Source: Meghimatium bilineatum (lineage: Eukaryota > Mollusca > Gastropoda > Stylommatophora > Philomycidae). From it: DNA of 64,000 nucleotides. The notes beneath the pieces were generated by a model. That model ran no database searches. It was not told the DNA's origin and saw nothing but the letters and a program-made list of their open reading frames with translations. The position numbers and the translations under genes were made by a program. The number at the start of each line of letters is the position of its first letter. Within the stretch, counting starts at the first letter, position 1. The DNA is taken from the NCBI GenBank assembly GCA_034231615.1, contig CM067304.1, positions 15,713,444 to 15,777,443 of the forward strand, written 5' to 3'. Shown in pieces: positions 31,411 through 43,100 of this stretch.

Positions 31411-31734
31411 TTCTAAATGTTAAATGGCTAAATAAGTTAATAGTTGTCATTTACGAACCAAACAAGGCCAAAACTGAGGGTATATATGGAGTCCCGTTAT
31501 ACTGTGCATAAATAGTCAAAGGGGGAGACTTTGCTACGTTAAAACGGACATACGTAGGAATTGAGTTAAAACAACTGTAGAACTTATGACCATGAATTTA
31601 TGAAGAAAATTTCAGTTAAAATGATAATTTCCACCAAAAATCTACCTAAAATTGGTTTTGTCTTATTCAAGATATAGCAATCAGCCCAACATTTTGTGGT
31701 TGTAGTGGTTTCCTAGGTAATATGTATTGTTTGT
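31411..31734 (+). other. Intron with no recognised feature
   Basis: Unique-looking A/T-rich sequence; nothing supported. Confidence 0.4.
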
Positions 31735-32830
31735 TTGTTTTGTTTTTCGTTCGCTCCATTGTAACCATCACGGATATCCGTGCGATTTCCGCCGGGAGCA
31801 TGATTACGTTGTGCCACCGTTATGCGCCTTGTAGGCCTAGCACATCCGATTTCGGCATGCCTTGACAATTCGGGTGGGCTACCCTTAGCCTGTGACAGCC
31901 TCTATATCTGTCTCCAGGCACGCGTAGTGGAGACTCTTCGCCCAGACGATTTTCTTGCTCTTAGTCTGACTCAAACGAGGTGTTCCACTGTCTATGAACT
32001 TGCCTCGTGTAATTGGACGTGCTGTGCCTGTGCCCATTGGGTACCGAACCGTTTCTCATCCGTGAGCCTGGTTCCTTAAGGGGAAGAACTCAACAGAGGA
32101 GTTGGACACTGGCTCTTTCGCCCTCTTAGCCGAGGTGTCATTCACCGACGTGTACCCCTTGTCCAAGTTCGAGTCTCACACCACGCGTTTGAGAGCAAGG
32201 CGTTCTCGAGCTGAGCGTCCTTGCCCCAATAGCGCCTGAGCCCATCAGGTACTGAACCCTTTCTCTCTTCAAGTGTATTTCCGGTGTAGGAAAACCTGAC
32301 AGTAGAGTTGGGCCAGGGCTAAATCGTTGTCCCTTTTGTGCCTGAGCGAATCGAGTATGGAACCCTTTCTCTCTGCAAGTTACTTCCGGTATAGGAAACC
32401 TTGACAGTAGAGTTGGGCCAGGACTGCCATCGTTCTCCCTTTCTTGCCTACACCCATCGGGTACAGAACCCTTTCTCTTTGCAAGCATATTTCCGGTTTA
32501 GGAAGGCTCGACATTAGAGTTGGGTTAGGTCTTTTGCTTTACCAAACGCCGATGGATGGGTCTGAGTCTCTGCCTGTTAGGAACTCTGGTGACTAGAAGC
32601 CCGTCTCGAGCTGACGGAGCTTGTAGTTCCCTTTCCTAGGGACTTTTCACTTTCTATTTGCAGTTCGCGCTGCCCTCTAGCGCTGTTCTGCCCTTTCATT
32701 GTTTCATTGTACTCTGTATGAAACATATTTGTCTCTCGCCATGCATTTACCTTTACGTGCATTTTACATTGGCCGCCCCTCCAATGTTCGGACTGGACTG
32801 ACTAGCTTCACTGTATGTCGACAGTGTCGC
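31735..32830 (-). mobile_element. Element C, longest copy
   Basis: The 3' tail lies at the left (reverse complement 'ggagcgaacgaaaaac' plus a CAAA-rich tail). It includes a block of four related 60-125 bp units at about 32215-32550, each with 'cctttctctctgcaagt', 'ttccggtataggaaa' and 'agagttgggccagg'. The 5' side passes the 'ctagcgctgttctgcc' and 'gtatgtcgacagtg' landmarks and may extend toward 33120. No credible ORF. Confidence 0.7.
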
Positions 32831-33249
32831 TATATGTGGTGATGCTGGTGGTGTCGGAGATATTGTCTGTCTCTTGTGCAGTCAAATCTCTTTCCATCTG
32901 CTACCTCCACATTCTCGGACACGATCCCCAAATGATTTGGCCAGAATCAGCACGAGCTGCTGTATTTCTGTTTCCAGGGTGCACCGCGTGGAGGTACATT
33001 TGGGATCTTGGTTATCTGCTAACCCTGGGTCCGCCTAGAGCAATGCGTTCCCTTTGCACCCCAATATGTATTGTCATTTGGTTGCCATTGTTTTCTGAAT
33101 TGTTCAATTACCCAACTGCTTGAAGCTGATTTTTAGCCTCAACACATTTGTAAAATGTATTAACTATCTGATACAACTTACATATTAAAGATGGACTTTG
33201 TACTGCATTTTAGCATTCAACAGTTATAAAATATTCTTGTACCGGAACC

Positions 33250-33432
33250 CAGACTACATACTTCAAGACTGCCCAACATAGAAACAGCAGAGACAGCAGA
33301 CCTGGCCAGAGGATATAGATGTGAGGCAAAAGCTATGGGGCAGCCGCTCTGACCTGGAGAAGACAGTGGACTTCTTGACGACAGGCCTGACGGTATAGCA
33401 TAACCACAGATGCTGAACGAAGAAGAAGAGTG
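33250..33432 (+). mobile_element. Fragment ending in a LINE-like (GAA)n terminus
   Basis: Short non-coding segment ending 'gatgctgaacgaagaagaag', the same kind of 3' end as LINE-1 and SINE-A. The body is not recognised. Confidence 0.35.
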
Positions 33433-33582
33433 TTGTAATATTTGTTTGGTACATCAAACAACATTTATGAAGATGATGCGAATGGTTTCCTGTAACTGCT
33501 GGTAGGATGATGATGGCCTTTTGGATCTTTACAGATTGTCAGAAAGCAGGCCAGTGTAAATTGCAGAGACACATAGTTAATA

Positions 33583-33695
33583 CGTTTCACACGACTGCTT
33601 GCCTGGACAGGTTTCACACGACTGCTTGCCCGGGCAGGTTTCACATGACTGCTTTCCTGGACAGGTTTCATACGACTGCTTGCCTGTACAGGTTT
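33583..33695 (+). repeat. 27-bp tandem repeat, 4 copies
   Basis: Units of 'gtttcacacgactgcttgcc' plus 'tggacag'. Confidence 0.85.
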
Positions 33696-33888
33696 TATGG
33701 AAAATGTGCCTTGCCATCTGCACTGGACCTTCCCCCCCCCTCTTGATTAGTTAAAAGAAAAAGCAATGTCAATAGACTTGGAAACAAGCAGGTCATGCCA
33801 GAAGATGGTTTAATACAACATTGACTGCCTTAGAGTCTCCCCTCTGTATAATAATAGTAGGGTGTGGTCGAATTATATTCATAATTAC

Positions 33889-34045
33889 TGCAGATGTGCT
33901 GGACCATTGGCGCAAATAAAACGGCAACACCGCACATTTTCAATGTCTGGATTACATCCTGCTGGAAATCTAGTTGGACCATTGTCCTACTTCAAGATCG
34001 ATCCAATGAAAGTTTGAGAATGAAAACTGAAAGAGAAAAAGAAGA
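33889..34045 (+). mobile_element. SINE-B copy just before the last cathepsin D exon
   Basis: 'cagatgtgctggaccattgg' to 'gagaatgaaaactgaaag', about 50 bases upstream of the acceptor at 34095. Confidence 0.75.
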
Positions 34046-34095
34046 AATTCATAATTCTATAAATATAAACAATTATTTTTAATGTCTTACTTCAG

Positions 34096-34395
34096 GTCAC
34101 AACGATGGGGCAGACTGAGTGTCTCAGTGGTTTCATTGGCTTGGATGTGCCTGCACCAGCTGGACCTTTATGGATCCTGGGAGATGTGTTTATTGGACCC
34201 TACTACACTGAATTTGATATGGGAAACAATCGTGTTGGATTTGCTCGTACTAAAGATATCTCCGCCAAGGCTAATGTTAAAACTCTTAAAGAGGCAGTCT
34301 ATGAGAAACCACGATGGTTTGGGATCCACGAGTCTGGAAAGAACACTTTCAAAATGGAGGTTGATGTTGAGGAAGAAATAAATATTGTAAATTAA
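34096..34395 (+). CDS. CTSD: Cathepsin D last exon, with extended C-terminus
   Basis: Phase 0 after 'tcttacttcag': [48 protein letters not shown], then the stop TAA at 34393-34395. [11 protein letters not shown] and FD..NNRVGFA are the hallmark C-terminal strands of cathepsin D, with the lobe-closing Cys in QTECLSGF. Most cathepsin D proteins end a few residues after VGFA. Here about 48 more residues follow ([15 protein letters not shown] ... [13 protein letters not shown]), charged and Lys/Glu rich. It is unclear whether the extension is real or reads into former 3' UTR. Confidence 0.92.
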   Translation, partial: VTTMGQTECLSGFIGLDVPAPAGPLWILGDVFIGPYYTEFDMGNNRVGFARTKDISAKANVKTLKEAVYEKPRWFGIHESGKNTFKMEVDVEEEINIVN

Positions 34396-35085
34396 TTGTC
34401 TTTGGAAATTTTAATCATGAATATTTTACAATACACAGTAATCTGTGTATCTATTTTTGTTTCTTGTTTTTGGTAAGTCAAAAATAAGAATTTACTGCTT
34501 CAAAAATGGGATGGTCATTTACTTAATGATAAATTTTATTAGATTTGGTTAGTTTTAGTGAAATTTTGATCACTGGAAACTTGGGATTTTGTTGAAAATA
34601 TTTTATTTTGTTATTATTGTTAACTGTTGTGCATTTTATTTGAAAAAAATTACTAATTCTCGTGTTTGTTGTGTATTTACATCTGAACTGTGGGAGCTCA
34701 GTAGATTGTGCATTGGCTTCCGGGATGAGTTAGCTAAATCTTGAGACTCAATTGGAAAATTTTTTAGATCACTAATGACTCTTCAGGCAACCCATGATAC
34801 AACTTAAGAAAATCCGAGAAAGTAAAGGCTTCAGGAATGGTAGTAATGACATCATCTCTAGGTATTTCATAGGAGCTGTAATAGTCAGACTCTCAGTCCA
34901 TGCTTAGAAAGGTTCATAATGGGTGGCTCAGATGAGTGGATGTAGTACATTTCATATTCTTATCTGTGGATAATTCTGTAGATTTATACTCCTGGACATG
35001 TGGGAGTCTGCGGCAATGAAAAAGCCGGCTCATTGTTATTTTTTGTTGTGAAGATAGTTATCTGGTCATGTTGCATGATACCGTG
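34396..35085 (+). other. Cathepsin D 3' flank, A/T rich
   Basis: Probable 3' UTR and intergenic DNA. No AATAAA was found close after the stop, so a polyadenylation site is not assigned. Confidence 0.4.
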
Positions 35086-35152
35086 GTTGCTGGTGCACCT
35101 CTCAACCTGGTATCTCTGACTTCAGCACCTGTGCTTGCTTGGGCAGGACTAT
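35086..35152 (-). mobile_element. 5' UTR piece of a LINE-1 relative, split by LINE-1 copy 2
   Basis: 'ctgacttcagcacctgtgct' and 'gcttgggcaggactat' resemble the 5' region of the LINE at 39045-39090. Its other half appears after 39183 ('gggcaggactataatcctgc'). Confidence 0.5.
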
Positions 35153-38100
35153 TCTTCATCTTCTTTCGTTCACTTGAAACATGTCTATATCTGTAATTCT
35201 GTCTCCTTAATAAAAACTCACTGTCTTTTGTAGTTCATACAGTGTCCCATAGAGCTTTGATTCCAGTGTTGTTTCCTCTGGCCAATATGTCTGCCTCAGC
35301 ATTTCATGCTCAGAACACTCTTGAAGTATATGTTTGGCACTCTGTGCTGCCTGTACACATGGCCGTGTTTCCAATCTTTAACTTTGTATACATGTGACTG
35401 CGGAGTCGGTTGTGTCCTGTTCTGAGACGTAGAATTATCACTTGTTCTGATCTGTTCATAATGTGATAGTCATCTTGTGTTGGCGTTTGTGGCTTTCTTA
35501 TTGACTTGATCATCAGTTTTTTCTGATGGTAGGTGATTGGTATATCTGGTTGGTCTTCAGCAGCACCTTCTTTAGCCAGTTGGTCTGCTTTTTCATTTCC
35601 TGGTATTCCACAGTGAGAGGGTATCCACTGCATGGTTACCCTATACTGGTAAGACAATTCTCTAAGTAGTTTTTTTAAGTCTGTTAGTTTTCCAGACTGG
35701 AGAGCTTGAAGCACTGACCTTGCATCTGTCAGGAATACCACAGGCTGTAGGCCAGAGTTGGAGTTCAGCAGTTTTTTTGCTGCCACACTAATTGCCTGGA
35801 TTTCTGCATCATAATTATTGCAGAATTTTCCTGTCGGTGTTCTGATTGTATCTCTAGGCTTGTGTGGATATTCTATATATACACCTGCACCTCCATTCCT
35901 CACAGCATTCTGTGCTGACCCATCTGTGTACACTCTGACCCATATATCTTGTGGATATTCCTCATCCAGGAAACTGAGGGTGACTGTCATTCACTGAACA
36001 CTGTTCTGTTCATCCTTGCTTAGTATTCCTTTCACATGGGTCTGAATGTATATTGGCATTCCATGGCTTTCACTCCACAGGGTTTGTTCTGGTACAGACC
36101 TTAAAGGGCTGTCAACTTCAAGTAGGTCTGTAAGTTGTCTACGGAGTCGTTTAGCTTGATGGATAAAGCTGCTCCTTTTCAGTCGCCCCATTGCTAGATT
36201 TTGGAATCTTTCCTTCATTGGATGACTTGGCATACACTGAAACTTTTCTGCTTGAATTAGTACTTTTGTGTCTCTGCATTCGCCAAGTGTTTGCATTCTT
36301 CCCATTTTCTGCATCTCTGCTATGGGTGTTGATTTCATTGCTCCCAACATTATTCTAAGTGCCTGGTTTTGCACTTTATCTAGATCTTGTAATGTGGTGT
36401 TTGATGCAGGACACCACGCAGCTGAACCATATTCCAGGTGTGGTCTTATGCCTTGCTGGTAAACTTTACTGAGTATATTTCCACTGGCTCCCCATGTGGT
36501 TCCACTTAGTTTTCTCAGGATAGCTAACTTCCTCCTGGCTTTTGTTGTTGCTTTGTTTATGTGCTGCTTCCATGTCAGCTTATCATCAAAAGTAACTCCG
36601 ATGTGGGTTGTTTGTCTTCTTTCAAGAGCTCTCCATCTATCTTGATATGACCAGCTTTTTGTGAGAGGGTAAAGAGTGTAGTGCTGCACTTATCTGTGTT
36701 AATGCTGACGCACCATCTATTTGCCCATAAGGTTAGGGCATCAATAGCTCTTTGTATTTGTTTAGTGGCCACTGTTGCATGTTCTTCCGTGCACCAGGTC
36801 ATCAGCATACATTGCCACTTTGATCCCGTGTGGTAGTTCAGCAACTAGGTCATTGATGTAAACCAAGAAAAGTGTGGGTGACAGGACTCCTCCCTGGGGG
36901 ACTCCATGACGCAGTAGAACTTTCTTGCTCTTGCGACCATCTAATTGTACCCTGGCTCTTCTATTATGCAGGTATGCTTTTACCCTTTTGTACATTCTTG
37001 AGCTAACCCTACAATTTCGCAATTTCTTTAGGAGCCCTTCTTTCCAGACCTTATCAAATGCTTTCCTGAGGTCTATCCATGCTGCTAGTACCAGTTTCTT
37101 TTCTTGGAAGGCATCTTCAATCTCTTGGGAGAGGTAGGTTGCCTGATCTTCAGTAGAGTAGCACTGTCTGAAACCTACTTGCTGTGATACCAGATGGTTT
37201 TCACTTTCAAGGTACCACTGCATCCTAAGATTGATAATGCGTTCCATTGTTTTACATAGACAGCTTGTGAGGCTGATGGGCCTGTAGTTGGAGACTGTGT
37301 TGCCATCTTTTCCTGATTTGAAGAGTGGTATCATTATTGCTTCTCTCCACGCATGTGGTACATTTCCTGTGGACCAGCTTGTGTTAAAGATCTGCAGTAG
37401 CTTTGCTCTTGCTGCAATTCCCAGGTTTCTAATAATTTCATTGGACACTCCATCAGCTCCAGGGGACTTTTTCATTTTCAATTTGGATATTGTATGCTCC
37501 AGTTCTCTCATTGTGATTGGTGCCTCCATGACTTCAGGTATAGGTTCACCTTGTCCAATGTTTTGCTGGTTCTCTCGAACCTCCTGTTGTTTGTCTGGGC
37601 TGACTTTGACGTTATTGTCTTCTGCAAAGGAATCTGCAAAGTAATCAGCTGCATGTTTACCTGTTAAAATGTTTATATCTTTATAAAGTGTGATCCTGGT
37701 ATTTCTCCCTGTACCTTCATCATTTAGTTGTTTTACAAGTTTCCATAATTTCCTAGTATCTCTTTCTAGGTTCAGCAACTCTGTTTTTTTCTTTCCAGCT
37801 GCTCCGTCTGGCTTGTAACTTGGCTCTTTGAAATTTAGCCTTTGTTTGTTGATATTTGTTGTGATGTTCTTGGCTAGGTCTGTTCTCAGCCTGCTGTCTA
37901 GATGTTTCCATCTCATTTTGCTGCTTTTCCAGTTCATCATTCCAGTAGGGTTTGTAGTTTTTGCGTGCCCCCCTGGGTATGGTTTTACTAGCAGCATGTA
38001 GTATACATCTATTAAATTCACTCACTACTCTATTGATGTCTTTGTCCAAGTTCATGTCCTTAGCTAGAACACTGGTTAAATGCTGGTACATTTTCCAGTC

Positions 38101-39182
38101 TGCCCTTTTATAGTTCCACCTAGTGAGCGTGCTACTGTCCTTGGTAAATTCATTGTGGATTTCCAGAAATACTGGTCTGTGGTCACTACCTCCAAGCTGC
38201 TTTCCAACAACACGTGTGATGTTCCATTCCAAGCCTGGTGAGTGGAATGCCAGGTCTGGTGTAGAGGTGGTGTGCCATGCTCTCGAGTAGAAGGTTGGCG
38301 AGTCTGCTGGCTGGTTAATAAGGATGAGATTATTTTCATCCTGCCAGCTCTCAAGTTCCTCACCTCTCTTGTCGATATGATCGTAGCCCCAGCTCTGAGA
38401 GTGGCTGTTGAAGTCACCACACACCATAAGTCTCTCTTTGTCTGGAATTGTGTCTAGTGCCAATGGTTTATCATTTGGGCAGTAGTAGTTCAGGAGATGG
38501 AATTCTTCACTGTCTGTTTTTAGGTGGAGCATCTGGTATTCTGCCCCTTCCATATATACTTCCAGCTGACATGCGCTGATATTGTTTTTAACAAGTGTCA
38601 GAATTCCACCCTTTCGCCTGTCCTTTCTGTCAGACCGGTAGCACTGGTAGCCTCTGATTTTGAAGGCTATGTCGCTGCTGAGGTGTGTTTCTTGGATACA
38701 GCATATACTAACTTGTTCTTCACTGAGGACATTTTCCAAGTTCCAATTTTTTGCTGTATCCATCTCTTTTACTGTTCACACCCTCAGCATTCCAGTGCAT
38801 TATTTTTATTGGTCGTTTGTTTGTTTGGCCAGTAAGCTCTATTCCCTTGCCTCCTGGCTCCTCGGGCAATTGAGAAGGACTTCCAGTAACTGAGGTTGGG
38901 CCCTTTCGAGGTATAGGACCCTGCACCGTCCCTGCCTGAACGTCCGCCACAGGGCAGGCACCATAACTATTTATAGATGTAGACATGTTTCCATTATGTT
39001 TTGTGCGTGGCATCCTGATTATCTGTGCGCCTTTTGGCTGGATGCCTCCGTCTTCAGCACTCTGCTTAATTGGGCAGGACTATGGTCCTGCTCGAGTGGG
39101 ACTGCCCGACCAGTCTTAGTTTCCAGCCCATTATGGCTGAACTAAGCCCCATCACCTCTGCACGGTGCTGGTCTCGATGGAG
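35153..39182 (-). mobile_element. LINE-1 copy 2, older related subfamily, decayed
   Basis: About 4.0 kb between copies of 'gggcaggactat' (35141-35152 and 39183-39194). It has the same architecture as copies 1 and 3 but is clearly diverged in protein and 3' end ('caagtgaacgaaagaag'). Coding segments alternate frames: 38720-39013 (leader), 37753-38763 (APE: HWNAEG, CIQETH, GDFN, SDHRPV), 36762-38021 (RT to YADD), 35991-36689 (RT thumb), 35310-35990 (RNase H: YTDGS, LTDARS). At least four frame breaks make it dead. Confidence 0.9.
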
Positions 39183-39259
39183 GGGCAGGACTATAATCCT
39201 GCCTCTGTTGACGTGACGTAGCTCTATCTCCACTTCATGGAGTTAACCCCGATTGGGTG

Positions 39260-40605
39260 AAACATCTGTGCTTGGAGGATTAGTTATGTGAAAAAATGAC
39301 ATATTAAGATCTCTACATGAATATTTTATAAATGAGGACACTAGACTAGAAAGAAATATTTTCTTCTGTTTTCGTGATTCCTTTGGTCTTGCTAGATCTT
39401 CATGCCACTTGCTAGGACAAAGCTCCAAGTCTTCTGCAGGCCAAATTTTCTACCTCAGTTCAGTCCAGTATGTCCACAATTTTGTCTTGCTTCACAGTTT
39501 TTTTGTAATCTGGAAAATAGATATGAAATGCGATTTAAGGAATTAAGAATTACCCTCTGGGCAAGCAGAATAGGGCAGTTGAGTTCAAGGTGTGTGTAAC
39601 CAGTGACTTACAAGAACCACCAGCATGCATACTCTTCATCATATGCAGGAAGAGACTGAGTACCTATGGGTTTGTCTGCATCACAGTTGATTCAGAAAAT
39701 TAAAATTTAACTAAATTAGGTGTGTCGTTGGTCCACGAAAAATGCAGAAATACCATATTACCCTCTACACTGAATGGTGTGTAGAGGTATTACTATAAGT
39801 TACATATATTCCTCTGGACCAAAGGTGGGCAATCTTGTTTGGGTTGGTGAGTATTCAGGATGTTTACCTGGGATAGAATCAAAAAAACTTTTTTGTTGTG
39901 ATTTGAGGTTAAAAAAGATGTAGTTTTTTTTCCATTAATTGCAAAAAGTGCTTTATTGAATATTGAAAGATTTGCTGTGTCTGAGGTCAAAGCTTTTGTC
40001 ACATCCAGTAGCGAACATCAAAAAATTGGAGGTAGTCACTGTCTGAGAAGTTTGTTTTGTTTTGAACAGTTTTAAACTTGCAACATCAATTGTTTGACCT
40101 AATCATTTCTTCTTTATCAGTTTAGTATCATATTATACAGTTTGGCTGAGATAGCTTGTGATTTGATATCTTCTGAACCCAACTTCCAGTGAGTAAAGTA
40201 TTTTAAATCATCCTGATGGACCAGTAAAAATAGTTTTACCCGGATCTAGACATTCTTGACATTCACTTTCATTTGTGTGTCTACTTAAATGTATGTTGTT
40301 TCACAAGTGATTTTTATGTTGTTTTTTCTACTTGTATTTATGCAAGTTTATCTATTTAGATTTCTCTGTGATTTTAGACAGTTGAAAGTATATTGTGTTG
40401 ATAGTTGCACAGTTGCCATATTGTGTTGCTAATTTACTGTTGTGATATTTGTACTATTCAGCCTAGCACGTACATCTGTCTTTAACTGTGATGTTTTTGC
40501 AGAATGGAGTGGGGTCAACCCCCACTTTCACACTTAGTTAATCTTGTAGTAGGTCACAGTGTTACAAATATTTTCTTTTCAGGGTCTTCCCCTCTCCCCA
40601 AATGA
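39260..40605 (+). other. Gene-free stretch
   Basis: Only a diverged piece of the 73-bp repeat at about 39375-39440 was recognised. Confidence 0.4.
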
Positions 40606-40738
40606 AAGATTGTATCTGAGTAGCTATTAATGATTCAAAATGGGATCTGAATGTATATTAACGATGAAGGATGGGATCTGAGCAGATATCAATGGTGAAA
40701 CATGGGATCAGAGTAGATCTTAATGGTGAATCATGGGT
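40606..40738 (+). repeat. Degenerate tandem repeat 'gatgggatctgagtagat'
   Basis: About four units of 36-40 bases ('gatctgagcagatatcaatg', 'gatcagagtagatcttaatg'). Confidence 0.6.
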
Positions 40739-40744
40739 CTTATT

Positions 40745-41000
40745 TTTCTTTGGTTATGTTCTTCCATGTTCATTCTCAAACTTGTACAGAATAACAGAAT
40801 ATACCGTAGTCCAGAGAATTGACTGTTCTGTGTCACGATTATCTGCTTAGCTGTGATATCTGCACCTTTTTGCTAGAAACATCCAATATTTAAGTATGGC
40901 CTATGGGTCATTTTTATCCTCTATAGGATGGGACAGTCAACTCCATCCCCCAAAATCTCCTTACTCCCCTCTTAGAAAATTAATGACAGGTTGTTGTTTC
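40745..41000 (-). mobile_element. SINE-A, old copy
   Basis: 'cttccatgttcattctcaaa' to 'ccttactcccctcttagaaa'. Confidence 0.6.
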
Positions 41001-41119
41001 CTATATCCAGTTGCTGCTGAGTTGATCAACTTTTAGCAGTTCAATGTCATTCTGAAAAAGTGCAGGTCTTCTAAAGTTGACTTAATGATTCATAATGTTA
41101 GAAATTGTTAGGGTGTTGC

Positions 41120-41356
41120 TTCTTCAGCGTTCATTCTCAAACTTCCGCTGGATCTCTCTTGTAGCAGGACCATGGTCTTATTAGATTGCCTGCAGGATGT
41201 AGTCCAGATAATGAAAATGCGCCGTGTCTCTGTTTTATTTGTGCCAATGACCTGACACATCCGTCTTTGGCAGAGTTAGGTTGTTTGTAAAAGTTTACAT
41301 GGCAGGTAACAGCTGCTATTCTTTGCTATGCTTTCAGGCCTTGCAACACATGAGTG
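41120..41356 (-). mobile_element. SINE-B followed by a SINE-A head fragment
   Basis: SINE-B occupies 41120-41275. A SINE-A head ('tgctattctttgctatgctt') in the same orientation follows at 41297-41356, with some 20 bases of other sequence between. Confidence 0.65.
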
Positions 41357-42019
41357 GCAACACTGTGTGATATGATATAGTATTTTGTAAATTTTGTTTC
41401 GATATTTACTTTTACTATGTAGTATTATTACAGTTTGCCCATTTGTTGTTAGCCACAAGGTGGAAACCTACAAACCACTGGATCAACAATGAACCAACTG
41501 ATATGTTGATGTGTTAAACATATTTTATCTCACCTCCACAGACTTAACAAAGTTATATATCTATCACCCATTTCTTACTATATTATTCCAGTAGGTATGT
41601 TACCAATCACTACTCCAGAGGTTGGGGTAACAGGGTTACCAGAACTATCAACTCCACTATTTTTGATGGTTGAAAGTTCTGATATAACCAAATTGAACTC
41701 GCGTCTGAAGTTGAAAGGAGCGTACCTCACATAAGAGATATGTTTTATTTAACCAAAAAAAGGTTACTAATAAATAGTACTAGTGCAATTATATGATCCA
41801 GGTTATATGAAATCTTCAATCTGTGGACTGTACCAGCACAGATAACATCACAAAATAGAAACTATGCTTCTGTTACTTGTTCTATGGAATACTTTACTGT
41901 ATTAAATGATTTCACAATTTTAATTGCCTTTAGCTCATTCATGTAATGTTTGTATTGTCACTATAAGATATTTCTTTTGGTACTTAGGCATTACAAGCTA
42001 TTAAACCAATTGTTTCATA
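41357..42019 (+). other. Gene-free stretch
   Basis: Nothing supported on either strand. Confidence 0.4.
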
Positions 42020-42029
42020 TGTGCAATTG

Positions 42030-42235
42030 GGGGGGGGGGGGGAGTGTCCTCCAGAGTTTCTATTCATACCTAGAAGACTCCAACCCTCACCAGTATGTAA
42101 TGTTATGAGATGGAGCCTACTACTCAGAAGGGGGGGGGGGGTTCTATGCTTGTATATATATATATATATGTGTGTGTATATATATGTGTTTATGTATGTG
42201 TATATATATATATATTTGTATATACACGCATATAT
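42030..42235 (+). repeat. G tracts and (TA)n/(TG)n microsatellites
   Basis: G runs at 42030-42042 and 42130-42140 and an alternating TA/TG tract at 42151-42230. Between them (42050-42110) is a piece similar to 44500-44560 ('agactccaac...tcaccag'). Confidence 0.85.
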
Positions 42236-42374
42236 CCCTTATGTTGGTGTCTTCTATACACACGCACGGAACATGTATAGAAGTTGCATAAGAGCCTGAA
42301 ACCATTTGGTAGTATCGGTGTTGGTCATTTTATTGACCACACAGCTTATATCACAATATGGTCAATCATCACTG

Positions 42375-42612
42375 TGTTGTCAGGCCTGAAAAGAGAGCAA
42401 AGAAAAGTGAGTTACCTGTCATGTATGACATAAGAGGTGACTAATGAGGTTTAGGGATGTAGTTGGTTGTTCCATCCCATATGGCCAAATTAACTTAATA
42501 CCCATGTTGAAGTTGGATGTTTCAGGCTGAAATGCGCAGATAACATAGCCAAGCTGTAAACTATAACACAGTGCATTCTGGTCTGCAGGAGTTTAAGAAT
42601 TAACGCAGAATA
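42375..42612 (+). mobile_element. SINE-A copy
   Basis: 'gtcaggcctgaaaagagagc' to 'aattaacgcagaataat'. Confidence 0.7.
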
Positions 42613-42627
42613 ATATGGCCAGTAAAT

Positions 42628-42813
42628 ATGACAGGGATAACACAAGAGCTAGTTGAAACAGCTGTGAAAGCATTAGTGCATGCGGGAGCTTACGCCAATG
42701 AAGGAGTCGATACACTAGCGAGCATGGGCACAGTGTCAATAGGTACATCAATGGATCGACATAGTGAATGCATTATGGGACCTTGTCTGCTAAGAAGATT
42801 TTTAAAAGTATGA
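42628..42813 (+). CDS. Unrecognised 61-codon ORF
   Basis: It begins directly after a SINE-A tail and has ordinary amino-acid composition (ELVETAVKALVHAGAYANEG). No splice site, promoter or family was recognised; it may be a chance frame or a fragment of a lost gene or transposon. Confidence 0.15.
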   Translation: MTGITQELVETAVKALVHAGAYANEGVDTLASMGTVSIGTSMDRHSECIMGPCLLRRFLKV

Positions 42814-43045
42814 GTCATAGTCAAGACTGAGAGATTGGTGTAAAGGTTGAAACAGCTTGTAAAAATAACAAAATAAATGTATGAAGATATTGATAAACCA
42901 GCATCAAACTCAAACTGTCTTCCGCTTCTCTGATGGATTTATTGAGACGGGTGAAATTGAGAGCACCTATGAACTCTCCAGTGTGCACTGATGCCAACCT
43001 GCAGTCATAACTCTTAAAAATAAGACAATATCTATCATCAACTCT

Positions 43046-43100
43046 AGAGGTTGGTTGGTTGGTTGCTGATCCAGCGGATTATGGGCTCATGCCGTTTGAC
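43046..43100 (-). mobile_element. LINE 3' end with (CCAA)n tail
   Basis: The reverse complement 'catgagcccataatccgctg' plus 'gatcagcaaccaaccaacc' matches the end of the LINE remnant at 51190-52195 ('catgagcccatgggccgctg'). A 5'-truncated insertion that directly abuts the 79-bp array. Confidence 0.7.

Larger units (their letters stand above)
23398..34395 (+). pseudogene. CTSD: Cathepsin D-like gene, 3' end only, with a nonsense codon
   Basis: Cathepsin D is a lysosomal pepsin-family aspartic protease. Three exons (23398-23539, 26102-26200, 34096-34395) join in phase and cover the C-terminal lobe from just before the second catalytic Asp to the stop codon. Signal peptide, propeptide, first catalytic DTG and the rest of the N-terminal lobe are absent upstream, where the giant minisatellite begins. 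The first exon carries a TGA. The last intron (7.9 kb) holds LINE-1 copy 1, element C and SINEs. Confidence 0.8.

Noticed and set aside
18094..34395. A functional DNMT1-cathepsin D fusion gene
   Set aside because: The exon phases at 18220 and 23398 do not match, and each side has its own nonsense codon.
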